Both the position numbers and the translations under genes were made by a program. This document shows, piece by piece, positions 7,155-14,935 of a stretch of 64,000 bases of DNA. The notes beneath the pieces are model-generated. The model was given only the letters and a program-made list of their open reading frames with translations, was not told the origin of the DNA and did not search any database. The DNA comes from Prevotella sp. GTDB lineage: Bacteria > Bacteroidota > Bacteroidia > Bacteroidales > Bacteroidaceae. Each line of letters opens with the position of its first letter. Within the stretch, counting starts at the first letter, position 1. The DNA lies in the NCBI GenBank assembly GCA_016285245.1, contig JAEEQH010000006.1, positions 37,607-101,606 on the forward strand, in the 5' to 3' direction.

Positions 7155-7777
7155 ACGTCCTGCTCTCCACCACTTACTTCGGTCCCGTACAGTGGTACCA
7201 GAAGCTCTACCGTGCCGATGCCGTTGTCATCGACCCTGACGAGACGTTCCTGAAGCAGACCTACCGGAACCGCTGCTACATTGCCGCCGCCAACGGCGTG
7301 CAGGCGCTGACGGTGCCCGTCGAGCAGCCCGGCAACCGCTGTCCCGTGCGCGACGTCCGCATCAGCGACCACGGCGACTGGCGTCGCGTACACTGGAACG
7401 CCATCGCCTCAGCCTACGGCGAGTCGCCATTCTTCGAGTATTACCAGGACGACCTCCGCCCTTTCTTCGAGCGCCGCTGGCAATTCCTCTACGACTTCAA
7501 CGAGGCCATCCGCCAGACCGTTAGCACCCTCCTCGACCTCCAGCCGCTGCCGCCGTCCCCGTCCGCGTCCTCCCCGTGTTTGTCTATGCCGTCACCGTGT
7601 GACGGCTCCACCCTCGACCTCCGCTCCGCCATCAACCCTAAGCACCCCGCCGCCGACGCAGACTTCCAGCCCCGTCCCTACTACCAGGTCTATGCCTCGC
7701 GCTACGGCTTCCAGCCGAACCTCTCCATCCTCGACCTGCTGCTGAACATGGGCCCAGAAGGCATTTTTTATCTCTAA
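7151..7777 (+). CDS. WbqC-like family protein
   Basis: A 208-residue protein of the WbqC-like family, whose members occur in polysaccharide loci and in this Bacteroidales operon; the biochemical role is unsettled. Typical features are the YFGPVQWYQKL start, HGDWRRVHWNAI, SPFFEYY and the C-terminal SILDLLLNMGPEG. The start overlaps the previous stop by four bases (ATGA), implying translational coupling. Residues about 132-152 are a Pro/Ser/Cys-rich insert carrying a DNA palindrome (7588-7606). Confidence 0.88.
   Translation: MNVLLSTTYFGPVQWYQKLYRADAVVIDPDETFLKQTYRNRCYIAAANGVQALTVPVEQPGNRCPVRDVRISDHGDWRRVHWNAIASAYGESPFFEYYQDDLRPFFERRWQFLYDFNEAIRQTVSTLLDLQPLPPSPSASSPCLSMPSPCDGSTLDLRSAINPKHPAADADFQPRPYYQVYASRYGFQPNLSILDLLLNMGPEGIFYL
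7588..7606. repeat. Palindrome inside the wbqC-like gene
   Basis: GCCGTCAC-CGT-GTGACGGC: two perfect 8-bp arms with a 3-base loop, read in frame in a low-complexity insert. Confidence 0.75.
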
Positions 7778-7780
7778 CAT

Positions 7781-7811
7781 TTTGCGGTTTGCTTGATTTG
7801 CACTACCTTTG
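7781..7811 (+). promoter_or_regulatory. Promoter of the thioredoxin-like lipoprotein gene
   Basis: TTTG (7781-7784), 19 bp, TACCTTTG (7804-7811), 27 bp before the ATG. Confidence 0.8.
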
Positions 7812-7838
7812 CAGACAAAATAGAAAAAAAAGGCAACA

Positions 7839-8996
7839 ATGAAGATAACAGTAAAAACAACGCTGGCGGCACTGGCCGCCCTGGCGATGACCGCCTGCCA
7901 ACAGAACAAGTTCCACGTAGAAGGCGAGATCGCCAATGCTGAGGACTCCGTCCTTTACTTCGAGAACGTCGCCCTGACGGGCATTGAGGTGCTCGACTCC
8001 ACGAAGCTCGCCGCCGACGGCCGCTTCGACTTCAGCGGCGACGCCCCGTCGGCCCCGGAGTTCTACCGCTTGCGCATCGGCGACCAAATTGTGAACATCG
8101 CCATCGACTCCACCGAGACCGTCACTGTCAAGGGTGATGCGCATGCCCTGGCCACGAACTACACCGTGGAGGGGTCGGAGAACTGTCAGAAGATCAGGGA
8201 GCTGGCGCTGAAGCAGATAGCCCTCCAGGAGCAGGCCATTGCCCTGGAGCGCAACAGCCAGCTGGACCGCGACGTGGTGCGCGACTCGCTGCTCCGCCTG
8301 CTTCAGGCTTATAAGGAAGAGGTGAAGCGCGACTATATCTTCGCTGCACCCAACCGGTCGTACGCCTACTTCGCCCTGTTCCAGACCTTAGGGCCGTGGC
8401 TCATCTTCGACCCGAAGGCCAACGCCGACGACGTGAAGGTCTATGCCGCCGTGGCCACCAGCTGGGACACCTACTATCCCGGAGCACAGCGTGGCGAGAA
8501 CCTCCACAACATCGCCATCGAGGGTATGAAGAACGTGCGTATCCTCGACCAAAGAAGCAGTCTGCCTGTGAGCGAGAGCAAGGTGGTGGAAGCAGGTATC
8601 ATCGACATCGAGCTGCCCGACAACAAGGGTGTCATGCGCCGTCTCAGCAGTCTGAAGGGTCAGGTGGTGCTCCTCGACTTCCATGTCTTTGCCATGGAGG
8701 AGTCGCCGCAGCGCATCCTGATGCTCCGCGAGCTGTATAACAAGTATCATGCACAGGGACTGGAGATCTTCCAGGTCTCGCTCGACGGTGACGAACATTT
8801 CTGGAAGCAGCAGACCGCAGCCCTGCCGTGGATCAGCGTCTACGACGAGGATGGCCTGCAGTCACGTTGTCTCGTCAGCTACAACGTCTCGCAACTGCCC
8901 GAGTACTTCCTTATCGACCGCCAGAACAACCTCGTGAAACGGTCAGCACAAATGAAGGATCTGGAATCGGAAATCAAAACCCTTTGCCAGAATTAA
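7839..8996 (+). CDS. DUF4369/thioredoxin-fold lipoprotein without CXXC
   Basis: A 385-residue predicted lipoprotein (signal peptide, lipobox LAMTAC, Cys20). The first part (about 25-130) looks like the DUF4369 domain common in Bacteroidetes; residues about 240-385 have an AhpC/TSA-type thioredoxin fold (QVVLLDFHVF, LEIFQVSLDGD, LPEYFLIDR). Where redox members carry WCxxC, this one has FHVFAMEESPQ with no cysteine, so it should not exchange disulfides. It is expected at the periplasmic face of an envelope membrane. The promoter upstream makes it a separate unit from the dapB run. Confidence 0.85.
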   Translation: MKITVKTTLAALAALAMTACQQNKFHVEGEIANAEDSVLYFENVALTGIEVLDSTKLAADGRFDFSGDAPSAPEFYRLRIGDQIVNIAIDSTETVTVKGDAHALATNYTVEGSENCQKIRELALKQIALQEQAIALERNSQLDRDVVRDSLLRLLQAYKEEVKRDYIFAAPNRSYAYFALFQTLGPWLIFDPKANADDVKVYAAVATSWDTYYPGAQRGENLHNIAIEGMKNVRILDQRSSLPVSESKVVEAGIIDIELPDNKGVMRRLSSLKGQVVLLDFHVFAMEESPQRILMLRELYNKYHAQGLEIFQVSLDGDEHFWKQQTAALPWISVYDEDGLQSRCLVSYNVSQLPEYFLIDRQNNLVKRSAQMKDLESEIKTLCQN

Positions 8997-9016
8997 CGAG
9001 TACGAATCTTTTTGCA

Positions 9017-9106
9017 ACCACGAATTACACGAATTGTTGGCGCAGCGATACTTTGAGAAAACGTAACGCGCAGCCAAAAATTCGTGTAATTCGTGAAATT
9101 CGTGGT
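9017..9106. terminator. Large inverted repeat between convergent genes
   Basis: The left arm (9017-9040, ACCACGAATTACACGAATT plus GTTGG) pairs with the right arm (9074-9106), which carries an extra ACGAATT unit. The repeat lies between the convergent stops at 8996 and 9130, a good position for a bidirectional terminator. The word-repeat make-up suggests a mobile or expandable repeat rather than an ordinary terminator. Confidence 0.55.
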
Positions 9107-9129
9107 CGTAAACAAGTTGTGGTCAGCTG

Positions 9130-10425
9130 TTATCTCCCGTAGGCGTCGAGTTTCTTCAAGTAGTAGTCACGGAAGTCCTGCCAGTGGTAGTAGGGCGGGG
9201 TTGTCGTGGGTAGCGGCAGCGTCGCCTCCTCCTCGTTCAGCAGCACCTTGAAGAGCACATCCTTGTCCGCCAGGTTCTCGCGGTAGAAGACAAACTGGAT
9301 GTTGGCGCCCATGGGGAATACCTTACAGGCCCACCAGCCGTTAGGCTCCACCTCGCTGAGTTCCATCGTCTGGAAAGCATAGCCATTGAGGTCGAGCAGA
9401 CAGGACAGCGGCAGGAGTATCGTCTCGTGGCCGAAGCGCAGGGTGGCTCCGGGGTGCTCCAGCTTCAGGCAGCTGTCAGCGTCGGCAATGATCCGGCGCA
9501 GGAGGTAGCGCTGGGTGTAAGGCTGGCAGCCACCATTGAGCAGCGACGGGCCGTAGCGAATGTACCACCAGGCATTCTCCATCTGCCAGAACCGGTGAAT
9601 CTCCTTTGTTGTGAACAGGTCCACGATAGGTCCGCCCTGTCCCTTGGTGTTCTGCTGCATCAGACCTGTCTTCAGCAGGTAGTATGGGAGCCAGTAGTCG
9701 CTGACGTTCTCGCGGATATAGGTAGTGTCGTTGAACAGCAGACGGGTGACGCGGGGATTGTGCCTGATAGGTTCGGAATAGTCGTCGAAGGCATTCTGGG
9801 CTCTTTCGGTCATCATAGAGTCGCGCAGCAGCTTGTCCTGGTGGTTCATGTAGAACATATCGTGCGGCGAGGCATCAATCATAATCTCTAATTGCGGGTT
9901 CATGGCCGCCAGCTGTGTCAGCGCTGTCGCCATCGAGACGATGCAGCGGCCGACGGTGGTGCTGTGGGCATCGATGGCGACGGTACCCTCGAAGACCTCG
10001 GGGAAGCGTTCCACCATGCGGCGGGTGATGTCGCGGAGCTGCAGCTGTCCCAGTGGTGACAGCGTACCCCAGTAGCCCTCGGCGTCCTCGATGATGGCAG
10101 CCATGCGCTGCAGTATCTCCTTGCCCAGTGGCGTCAGCTTGCCTAAGGAGTCGCCCTTCGCCAGATAGTTGTAGGGAATGTCATAGCCCTTGCGGTTGTC
10201 GAGGTAGCGTGAGCCGTGACGGCCATAGTGGCTGATATAGAACGGTCGCTTCCCGGCAGGTGGCGGTGTCAGCAGTCCCGACGGCATCGGGTAGGCGTAG
10301 TAGTTGCTTGCCGCGATGTCGGGATTCTCCTTGATGGCGTTGTAGGCTTGTTGGGCATAGCCGACTGTCACGACAGTCAGTATCACCAGCAGGCATCTGA
10401 GTCTTTTCACCATGTCTTCGAACAT
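9130..10425 (-). CDS. Histidine-type acid phosphatase (phytase/MINPP-like)
   Basis: Branch-2 histidine phosphatase, 431 residues with a signal peptide ending near GYAQQ, so expected in the periplasm or on the surface. The phosphohistidine motif is HYGRHGSRY (about residues 66-74) and the C-terminal proton-donor motif is FGHETILLPL (HET). Relatives include multiple inositol polyphosphate phosphatases; inositol phosphates or other phosphomonoesters are possible substrates. ATG 10413 (MVKRLRCLL) is an alternative start giving a shorter n-region. It is divergent from the acetylesterase gene, with promoters facing away from each other. Confidence 0.88.
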   Translation of the reverse strand: MFEDMVKRLRCLLVILTVVTVGYAQQAYNAIKENPDIAASNYYAYPMPSGLLTPPPAGKRPFYISHYGRHGSRYLDNRKGYDIPYNYLAKGDSLGKLTPLGKEILQRMAAIIEDAEGYWGTLSPLGQLQLRDITRRMVERFPEVFEGTVAIDAHSTTVGRCIVSMATALTQLAAMNPQLEIMIDASPHDMFYMNHQDKLLRDSMMTERAQNAFDDYSEPIRHNPRVTRLLFNDTTYIRENVSDYWLPYYLLKTGLMQQNTKGQGGPIVDLFTTKEIHRFWQMENAWWYIRYGPSLLNGGCQPYTQRYLLRRIIADADSCLKLEHPGATLRFGHETILLPLSCLLDLNGYAFQTMELSEVEPNGWWACKVFPMGANIQFVFYRENLADKDVLFKVLLNEEEATLPLPTTTPPYYHWQDFRDYYLKKLDAYGR

Positions 10426-10443
10426 TTTTTAGTTTTGCGGGTG

Positions 10444-10451
10444 CAAAATTA
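10444..10451 (-). promoter_or_regulatory. -7 element of the phosphatase gene
   Basis: CAAAATTA on the plus strand reads TAATTTTG on the minus strand, 18 bp from the ATG at 10425. Confidence 0.6.
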
Positions 10452-10463
10452 CGAAAAAAAAAG

Positions 10464-10471
10464 TAATTTTG
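10464..10471 (+). promoter_or_regulatory. -7 element of the acetylesterase gene
   Basis: TAATTTTG, 24 bp before ATG 10496 and only 12 bp from the opposing -7 box. The two promoters overlap back to back and may compete. Confidence 0.6.
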
Positions 10472-10495
10472 CAAGCAGAACCCAAAACTATCTGT

Positions 10496-11944
10496 ATGAA
10501 AAGACATCTATCACTTTTACTGATGGCCCTCCTGGCCACCGTAGCACAGGCCAAGGTAAGGCTGCCGCACATCATCTCGGACAACATGGTACTGCAACAA
10601 CAGACCGAAGCCCGTCTCTGGGGATGGGCGAAAGCGAAGGCGACGGTCACGGTGACCACCTCGTGGCACCAGACCGTCACGACACAAGCCGGCAAGGACG
10701 GCCGCTGGCTGGTGCGCGTGGCGACGCCCGCCGCCTCCTACACGCCCCAGACCATCACCTTCGACGACGGCGACGGTGCCGTCAGCATCACGAACGTCGT
10801 GACGGGCGAGGTGTGGGTGTGTGCCGGACAGTCGAACATGGAGATGCCCGTCAAGGGCTTCTGGGGCTGTCCTGTGAAGGGCTACAATCAGGTGGTGCTC
10901 GACGCCAAGAACCACCGTGGCGTCCGCAGCGTGAAGATTCCCAGCACGATGCGCATGGAGCCGCAGGACGATGCCGACTGCCAGTGGCGTGAGTGTTCGC
11001 CGCAGACGGTGGGCGATTTCTCGGCGACGGGCTATTTCTTCGCCCGTGTCATGCACAGCGCCCTGGACATCCCCATCGGCCTCATCGAGGCCAACAAGGG
11101 CGGTACCCGTGTGGAGAGCTGGCTGACGAAGGAGAACCTGCAGAAGCACACCCAGGAGCCGACGGACTCCGCAGGCATCGTCGCCTTCAAGCCCGAATAC
11201 GACTACCAGCGTGCCCTGCTCTGGGGCAACGGCACCTTCAACCCCATCCTGAACTGCACGGTGAAGGGCATCCTCTTCTACCAGGGCTGCTCGAACGTCG
11301 GCGATCCCGGCAACCAGTACTCCGAGCGGCTGAAGCTACTCGTCGAGCAGTGGCGTCAGCAGTTCGCCCTGGGCGACATACCCTTCTACTTCGTCGAGAT
11401 AGCCCCCTTCCACTACGACGATGTCGACGGGCTGGCCGGTGCGCTGCTCCGTGAACAGCAGTTCCGTGCCCAGCAGATTATCCCCAACAGCTCGCTCGTC
11501 TGTACCAACGACCTCGTCTTCCCCTACGAGACGACACAGATACACCCCGCCCAGAAGCAGCAGGTAGGCGAGCGGCTGGCGTGGACGGCGCTGGCCCGCG
11601 ACTACGGCTTCGACCAGGTGCTCTACAAGAGCTCGTCGTTCAAGGACATGACCGTGAAGGACGGTGCCGTCTATGTACACCTGCAAGACAACTACCATGC
11701 CGATGCCCCCTACGAGCTGATTGAGGGCTTCGAGGTGGCCGGTGCCGACCGCGTGTTCCATCCTGCCCAGGCCCGTCACTTCTGGCAGCCTGGCGGCGGC
11801 TACTGGGACGAGGCCATCGTCGTCAGCAGCCCGCAGGTCAGCCAGCCTGTAGCCGTCCGCTACTGTTTCCGCAACTTCAAGGTGGGCAATGTCACTAACG
11901 CCGCCAACCTCCCCCTGTTCCCCTTCCGTACCGACAGCTGGTGA
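10496..11944 (+). CDS. Sialate O-acetylesterase family protein
   Basis: SGNH-type carbohydrate esterase of 482 residues with a signal peptide (MKRHLSLLLMALLATVAQA). Block I is GQSNMEMPV, a middle block reads FYQGCSNVGDP (many relatives have GESN), and the C-terminal catalytic histidine region is TTQIHPAQKQQ. It probably removes acetyl groups from sialic acid or other glycans outside the inner membrane. ATG 10496 was chosen over an upstream TTG-type frame opening because it starts the signal peptide and lies below the -7 box. Confidence 0.9.
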   Translation: MKRHLSLLLMALLATVAQAKVRLPHIISDNMVLQQQTEARLWGWAKAKATVTVTTSWHQTVTTQAGKDGRWLVRVATPAASYTPQTITFDDGDGAVSITNVVTGEVWVCAGQSNMEMPVKGFWGCPVKGYNQVVLDAKNHRGVRSVKIPSTMRMEPQDDADCQWRECSPQTVGDFSATGYFFARVMHSALDIPIGLIEANKGGTRVESWLTKENLQKHTQEPTDSAGIVAFKPEYDYQRALLWGNGTFNPILNCTVKGILFYQGCSNVGDPGNQYSERLKLLVEQWRQQFALGDIPFYFVEIAPFHYDDVDGLAGALLREQQFRAQQIIPNSSLVCTNDLVFPYETTQIHPAQKQQVGERLAWTALARDYGFDQVLYKSSSFKDMTVKDGAVYVHLQDNYHADAPYELIEGFEVAGADRVFHPAQARHFWQPGGGYWDEAIVVSSPQVSQPVAVRYCFRNFKVGNVTNAANLPLFPFRTDSW

Positions 11945-11970
11945 AGTGGCCCCAAACCTTAAAAAATCAA

Positions 11971-12008
11971 AAAACTTTCCTATATAATAAGGTATATGGG
12001 AAAGTTTT
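11971..12008. terminator. 16-bp stem hairpin between the acetylesterase gene and topA
   Basis: AAAACTTTCCTATATA (11971-11986) pairs with TATATGGGAAAGTTTT (11993-12008) over 16 positions with one G-T pair and a 6-base loop. It follows the esterase stop and overlaps the -33 region of topA, so it may be a terminator, an operator, or both. Confidence 0.6.
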
Positions 12009-12011
12009 GTG

Positions 12012-12019
12012 TACTTTTG
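12012..12019 (+). promoter_or_regulatory. -7 element of topA
   Basis: TACTTTTG, 36 bp before the topA ATG. No TTTG at -33; that region is the hairpin at 11971-12008. Confidence 0.6.
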
Positions 12020-12055
12020 CGCCCCAAAACATAGAAAAGGTAAAAAAAGTAGCAT

Positions 12056-14371
12056 ATGCAGAAGAACCTGGTTATTGTCGAGTCGCCTGCCAAGGCGAAG
12101 ACCATTGAGAAGTTCCTCGGAAAAGACTTCAAGGTGATGTCCAGCTACGGACATATCCGTGACCTGAAGAAGAAGGAGCTGAGTATTGACGAGAAGTCGC
12201 TCGAACCCGAATATGAAATTCCAGAAGAGAAGAAAAAGCTGGTCGGCGAACTGAAAAAGCAGGCCAAGGCCGCCGAGAAGGTGTGGCTCGCATCCGATGA
12301 AGACCGCGAGGGAGAAGCCATCTCGTGGCACCTTTGTGAGGTGCTCGGACTCGACGAGGCCAATACTAACCGCATCGTCTTCCATGAGATTACCGAACCA
12401 GCCATCCTGGAGGCTATCGAGCATCCGCGCCGGCTGGATATGAATCTCGTCAACGCCCAACAGGCCCGCCGTGTGCTGGACCGTCTGGTAGGCTTCAAGG
12501 TGTCGCCCGTCCTGTGGCGCAAGGTGAAGCCCGCCCTCTCTGCCGGTCGTGTGCAGAGTGTCGCCGTCCGTCTCATCGTCGAGCGTGAGCGCGAGCTGCA
12601 GGCGTTCAAGAGTGAGCCGTTCTACAGCGTCAGCGCCGTCTTCGGCGTCACCAATGCCGATGGTTCGCAGAGCGAGGTGAAGGCCCTGCTCAACAACCAT
12701 CTGAAGACCCACGACGAGGTCATCGCCTTCCTCGAGGCCTGCAAGGATGCTACGTTCACCATCGAGGACGTGCAGAAGAAGCCCATGCGGCGTACACCCG
12801 CTCCCCCCTTCACTACGTCGACGCTGCAGCAGGAGGCCGCCCGTAAGCTCGGCTTCACCGTCAGCCAGACGATGATGGTGGCCCAGCGCCTGTATGAGAG
12901 TGGTCGCATCACCTATATGCGTACCGACTCTGTGAACCTGTCGAACCTCTGTCTCGGTGCTGCCAAGAACGAGATTACCAACCTCTATGGTGCCGACTAC
13001 GCCAAGACCCGCCAGTACCACACTAGTTCGAAGGGTGCTCAGGAGGCTCACGAGGCTATCCGTCCCACCTATATGAACCAGCCCACCATCGACGGTACGG
13101 CTCAGGAGAAGCGTCTCTACGACCTCATCTGGAAACGTACTCTCGCCTCGCAGATGGCTGATGCCGAGTTGGAGAAGACAACGGTCGAAATCAAAATGAG
13201 AAATGAGAAGGGAGAAGTGATAAATGACAACTCATTTACAGCCGTGGGCGAGATCGTCAAGTTCGACGGTTTCCTGAAGGTCTACCGTGAGTCGACTGAC
13301 GACGAAGAGCAGGAGAACAGCGAGCTCGGCCATGTGCTACCGCCGCTGAAGAAGGGTCAGGAGCTGACCCGTCGCGAGATTCAGGCCACCGAGCGTTTCA
13401 GCCAAGGGCCGCAGCGCTTTACCGAGGCATCGCTGGTCCGCAAGCTCGAGGAGCTGGGTATCGGCCGTCCGTCTACCTATGCGCCCACCATCTCCACCAT
13501 CCAGCAGCGCGAGTACGTGCAGAAGGGTGACAAGAAGGGTGAGGAGCGTCAGTATACCATCGACACCCTGAAGGGCAAGCTCATCACGCAGAAGGTGCGC
13601 AAGGAGATGACCGGCTCCGACAAGGGCAAGCTCCTGCCTACCGATGTGGGCGTCGTCGTCAACGACTTCCTCATGGAGAACTTCAAGGATATCATGGACT
13701 ATAACTTCACCGCGAAGGTCGAGCAGGACTTCGACCGCATTGCCGAGGGTGGCGAGACGTGGGAGAAAATGCTCCGCTCGTTCGATAAGACCTTTGAACC
13801 CACCGTCGACAAGGCGATGAACAGCCGTCACGAGCACAAGGCCGGCGAGCGGCAGCTCGGCATCGACCCGAAGAGCGGCAAACCCGTCTTCGTCAAGATC
13901 GGCCGCTTCGGTCCCGTTGTACAGATAGGCTCTGCTGAGGACGCAGAGAAGCCCCGCTTCGCCCAGCTGCCCAAGGACAAGAGTATGGACAGCATCACCC
14001 TCGACGAGGCGTTGGAGCTCTTCAAACTGCCCCGTGAGATTGGCGACTTCGAGGGCAAGCCCGTCACCATCGGTGCCGGTCGTTTCGGTCCTTACATCCT
14101 TCATAACAAGGTTTACACGTCGCTGCCAAAGGGTACCGACCCGATGGCTGTCACCCTGGACGAGGCCATCCTTCTCATCGAAGAGAAGCGCCAGCAGGAG
14201 ACGAAGAAACTCCTGAAGGTCTTCGCCGAGGACGAGAAGCTCCAGGTGCTCAACGGCCGTTACGGTCCCTACCTGAGCTACGACGGCAAGAACTACCGTC
14301 TGCCCAAGTCTATGCACGCACGTGCTGAGAAACTGGGCTATGAGGAGTGTATGGAGATAGTGAATAAATGA
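12056..14371 (+). CDS. topA: DNA topoisomerase I
   Basis: Type IA topoisomerase that relaxes negative supercoils; 771 residues. The Toprim domain (IVESPAKAKTIEKFL, SDEDREGEAI), the active-site tyrosine in RITYMRTDS and C-terminal repeats (GRFGPVVQIG, GRFGPYILH, GRYGPYLSYD) are all present; no zinc-finger cysteines are seen in the tail. Residues about 380-394 (MRNEKGEVINDN) come from a word repeat at 13193-13236. topA overlaps aroK by ATGA and probably heads the topA-aroK-sufB unit. Confidence 0.97.
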   Translation: MQKNLVIVESPAKAKTIEKFLGKDFKVMSSYGHIRDLKKKELSIDEKSLEPEYEIPEEKKKLVGELKKQAKAAEKVWLASDEDREGEAISWHLCEVLGLDEANTNRIVFHEITEPAILEAIEHPRRLDMNLVNAQQARRVLDRLVGFKVSPVLWRKVKPALSAGRVQSVAVRLIVERERELQAFKSEPFYSVSAVFGVTNADGSQSEVKALLNNHLKTHDEVIAFLEACKDATFTIEDVQKKPMRRTPAPPFTTSTLQQEAARKLGFTVSQTMMVAQRLYESGRITYMRTDSVNLSNLCLGAAKNEITNLYGADYAKTRQYHTSSKGAQEAHEAIRPTYMNQPTIDGTAQEKRLYDLIWKRTLASQMADAELEKTTVEIKMRNEKGEVINDNSFTAVGEIVKFDGFLKVYRESTDDEEQENSELGHVLPPLKKGQELTRREIQATERFSQGPQRFTEASLVRKLEELGIGRPSTYAPTISTIQQREYVQKGDKKGEERQYTIDTLKGKLITQKVRKEMTGSDKGKLLPTDVGVVVNDFLMENFKDIMDYNFTAKVEQDFDRIAEGGETWEKMLRSFDKTFEPTVDKAMNSRHEHKAGERQLGIDPKSGKPVFVKIGRFGPVVQIGSAEDAEKPRFAQLPKDKSMDSITLDEALELFKLPREIGDFEGKPVTIGAGRFGPYILHNKVYTSLPKGTDPMAVTLDEAILLIEEKRQQETKKLLKVFAEDEKLQVLNGRYGPYLSYDGKNYRLPKSMHARAEKLGYEECMEIVNK
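13193..13236. repeat. AAATGAGAA word repeat in topA
   Basis: Words AAAATGAGAAATGAGAAGGG and GATAAATGACAACTCATTT are read in frame between conserved topoisomerase segments (LEKTTVEI and GEIVKFDGFL). Confidence 0.65.
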
Positions 14372-14904
14372 TGCGAAGAATCATCCTAATAGGCTACATG
14401 GGGTCGGGAAAGACCACCGTCGGCAAAGCCCTGGCGAAGGAACTTGGGCTGCCGTTCTACGATCTCGACTGGTATATCGAGAGTCGTATGCGGAAGAAGG
14501 TGAGTCAGATCTTTGCCGAACGCGGCGAGGAGGGCTTCCGCCAGATTGAGCAGAATATGCTCCACGAGGTCGCCGAGTTCGAGGATGTCGTCGTCAGCTG
14601 TGGCGGCGGCACCCCCTGCTTTTTCGACAACATAGACTATATGAACTCCCAGGCGCAGGTTGTCTGGCTGCGCTGTGAGCCCGAGGTGCTACAGAAGCAC
14701 CTGCTCATGGGCAAGGGCGACCGTCCGCTGCTGAAGGGTAAGAACCCCGACGAGCTTCTGGTCTTTATCCGCGAGCAGCTGGCATACCGCGAGCAGTTCT
14801 ATGCCAAGGCCAACTATCAGCTTGACGTCACGCTCATGGACAACTTCGACAAGATCAAGGATACGGTCGATAAACTGCGTGAGTTGCTGTTTAAGGATGA
14901 ATAA
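14368..14904 (+). CDS. aroK: Shikimate kinase
   Basis: Phosphorylates shikimate at the 3-hydroxyl for chorismate synthesis. The 178-residue protein has Walker A GYMGSGKTTVGK, the shikimate-binding YDLDWYIE and the CGGGTPCF block. The first ATG overlaps the topA stop (ATGA); ATG 14371 follows at once, so initiation is probably coupled to topA termination. Length is normal. Confidence 0.95.
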   Translation: MMRRIILIGYMGSGKTTVGKALAKELGLPFYDLDWYIESRMRKKVSQIFAERGEEGFRQIEQNMLHEVAEFEDVVVSCGGGTPCFFDNIDYMNSQAQVVWLRCEPEVLQKHLLMGKGDRPLLKGKNPDELLVFIREQLAYREQFYAKANYQLDVTLMDNFDKIKDTVDKLRELLFKDE

Positions 14905-14935
14905 ATTGTAGATTAATTGAGAATTGAGGGATAGA

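Noticed and set aside
11336..13051. 571-codon minus-strand open frame across the esterase-topA junction
   Set aside because: It is antisense to two well-supported genes and has the Leu/Val/Gly/His-rich composition of a GC-rich shadow frame with no recognisable domain.
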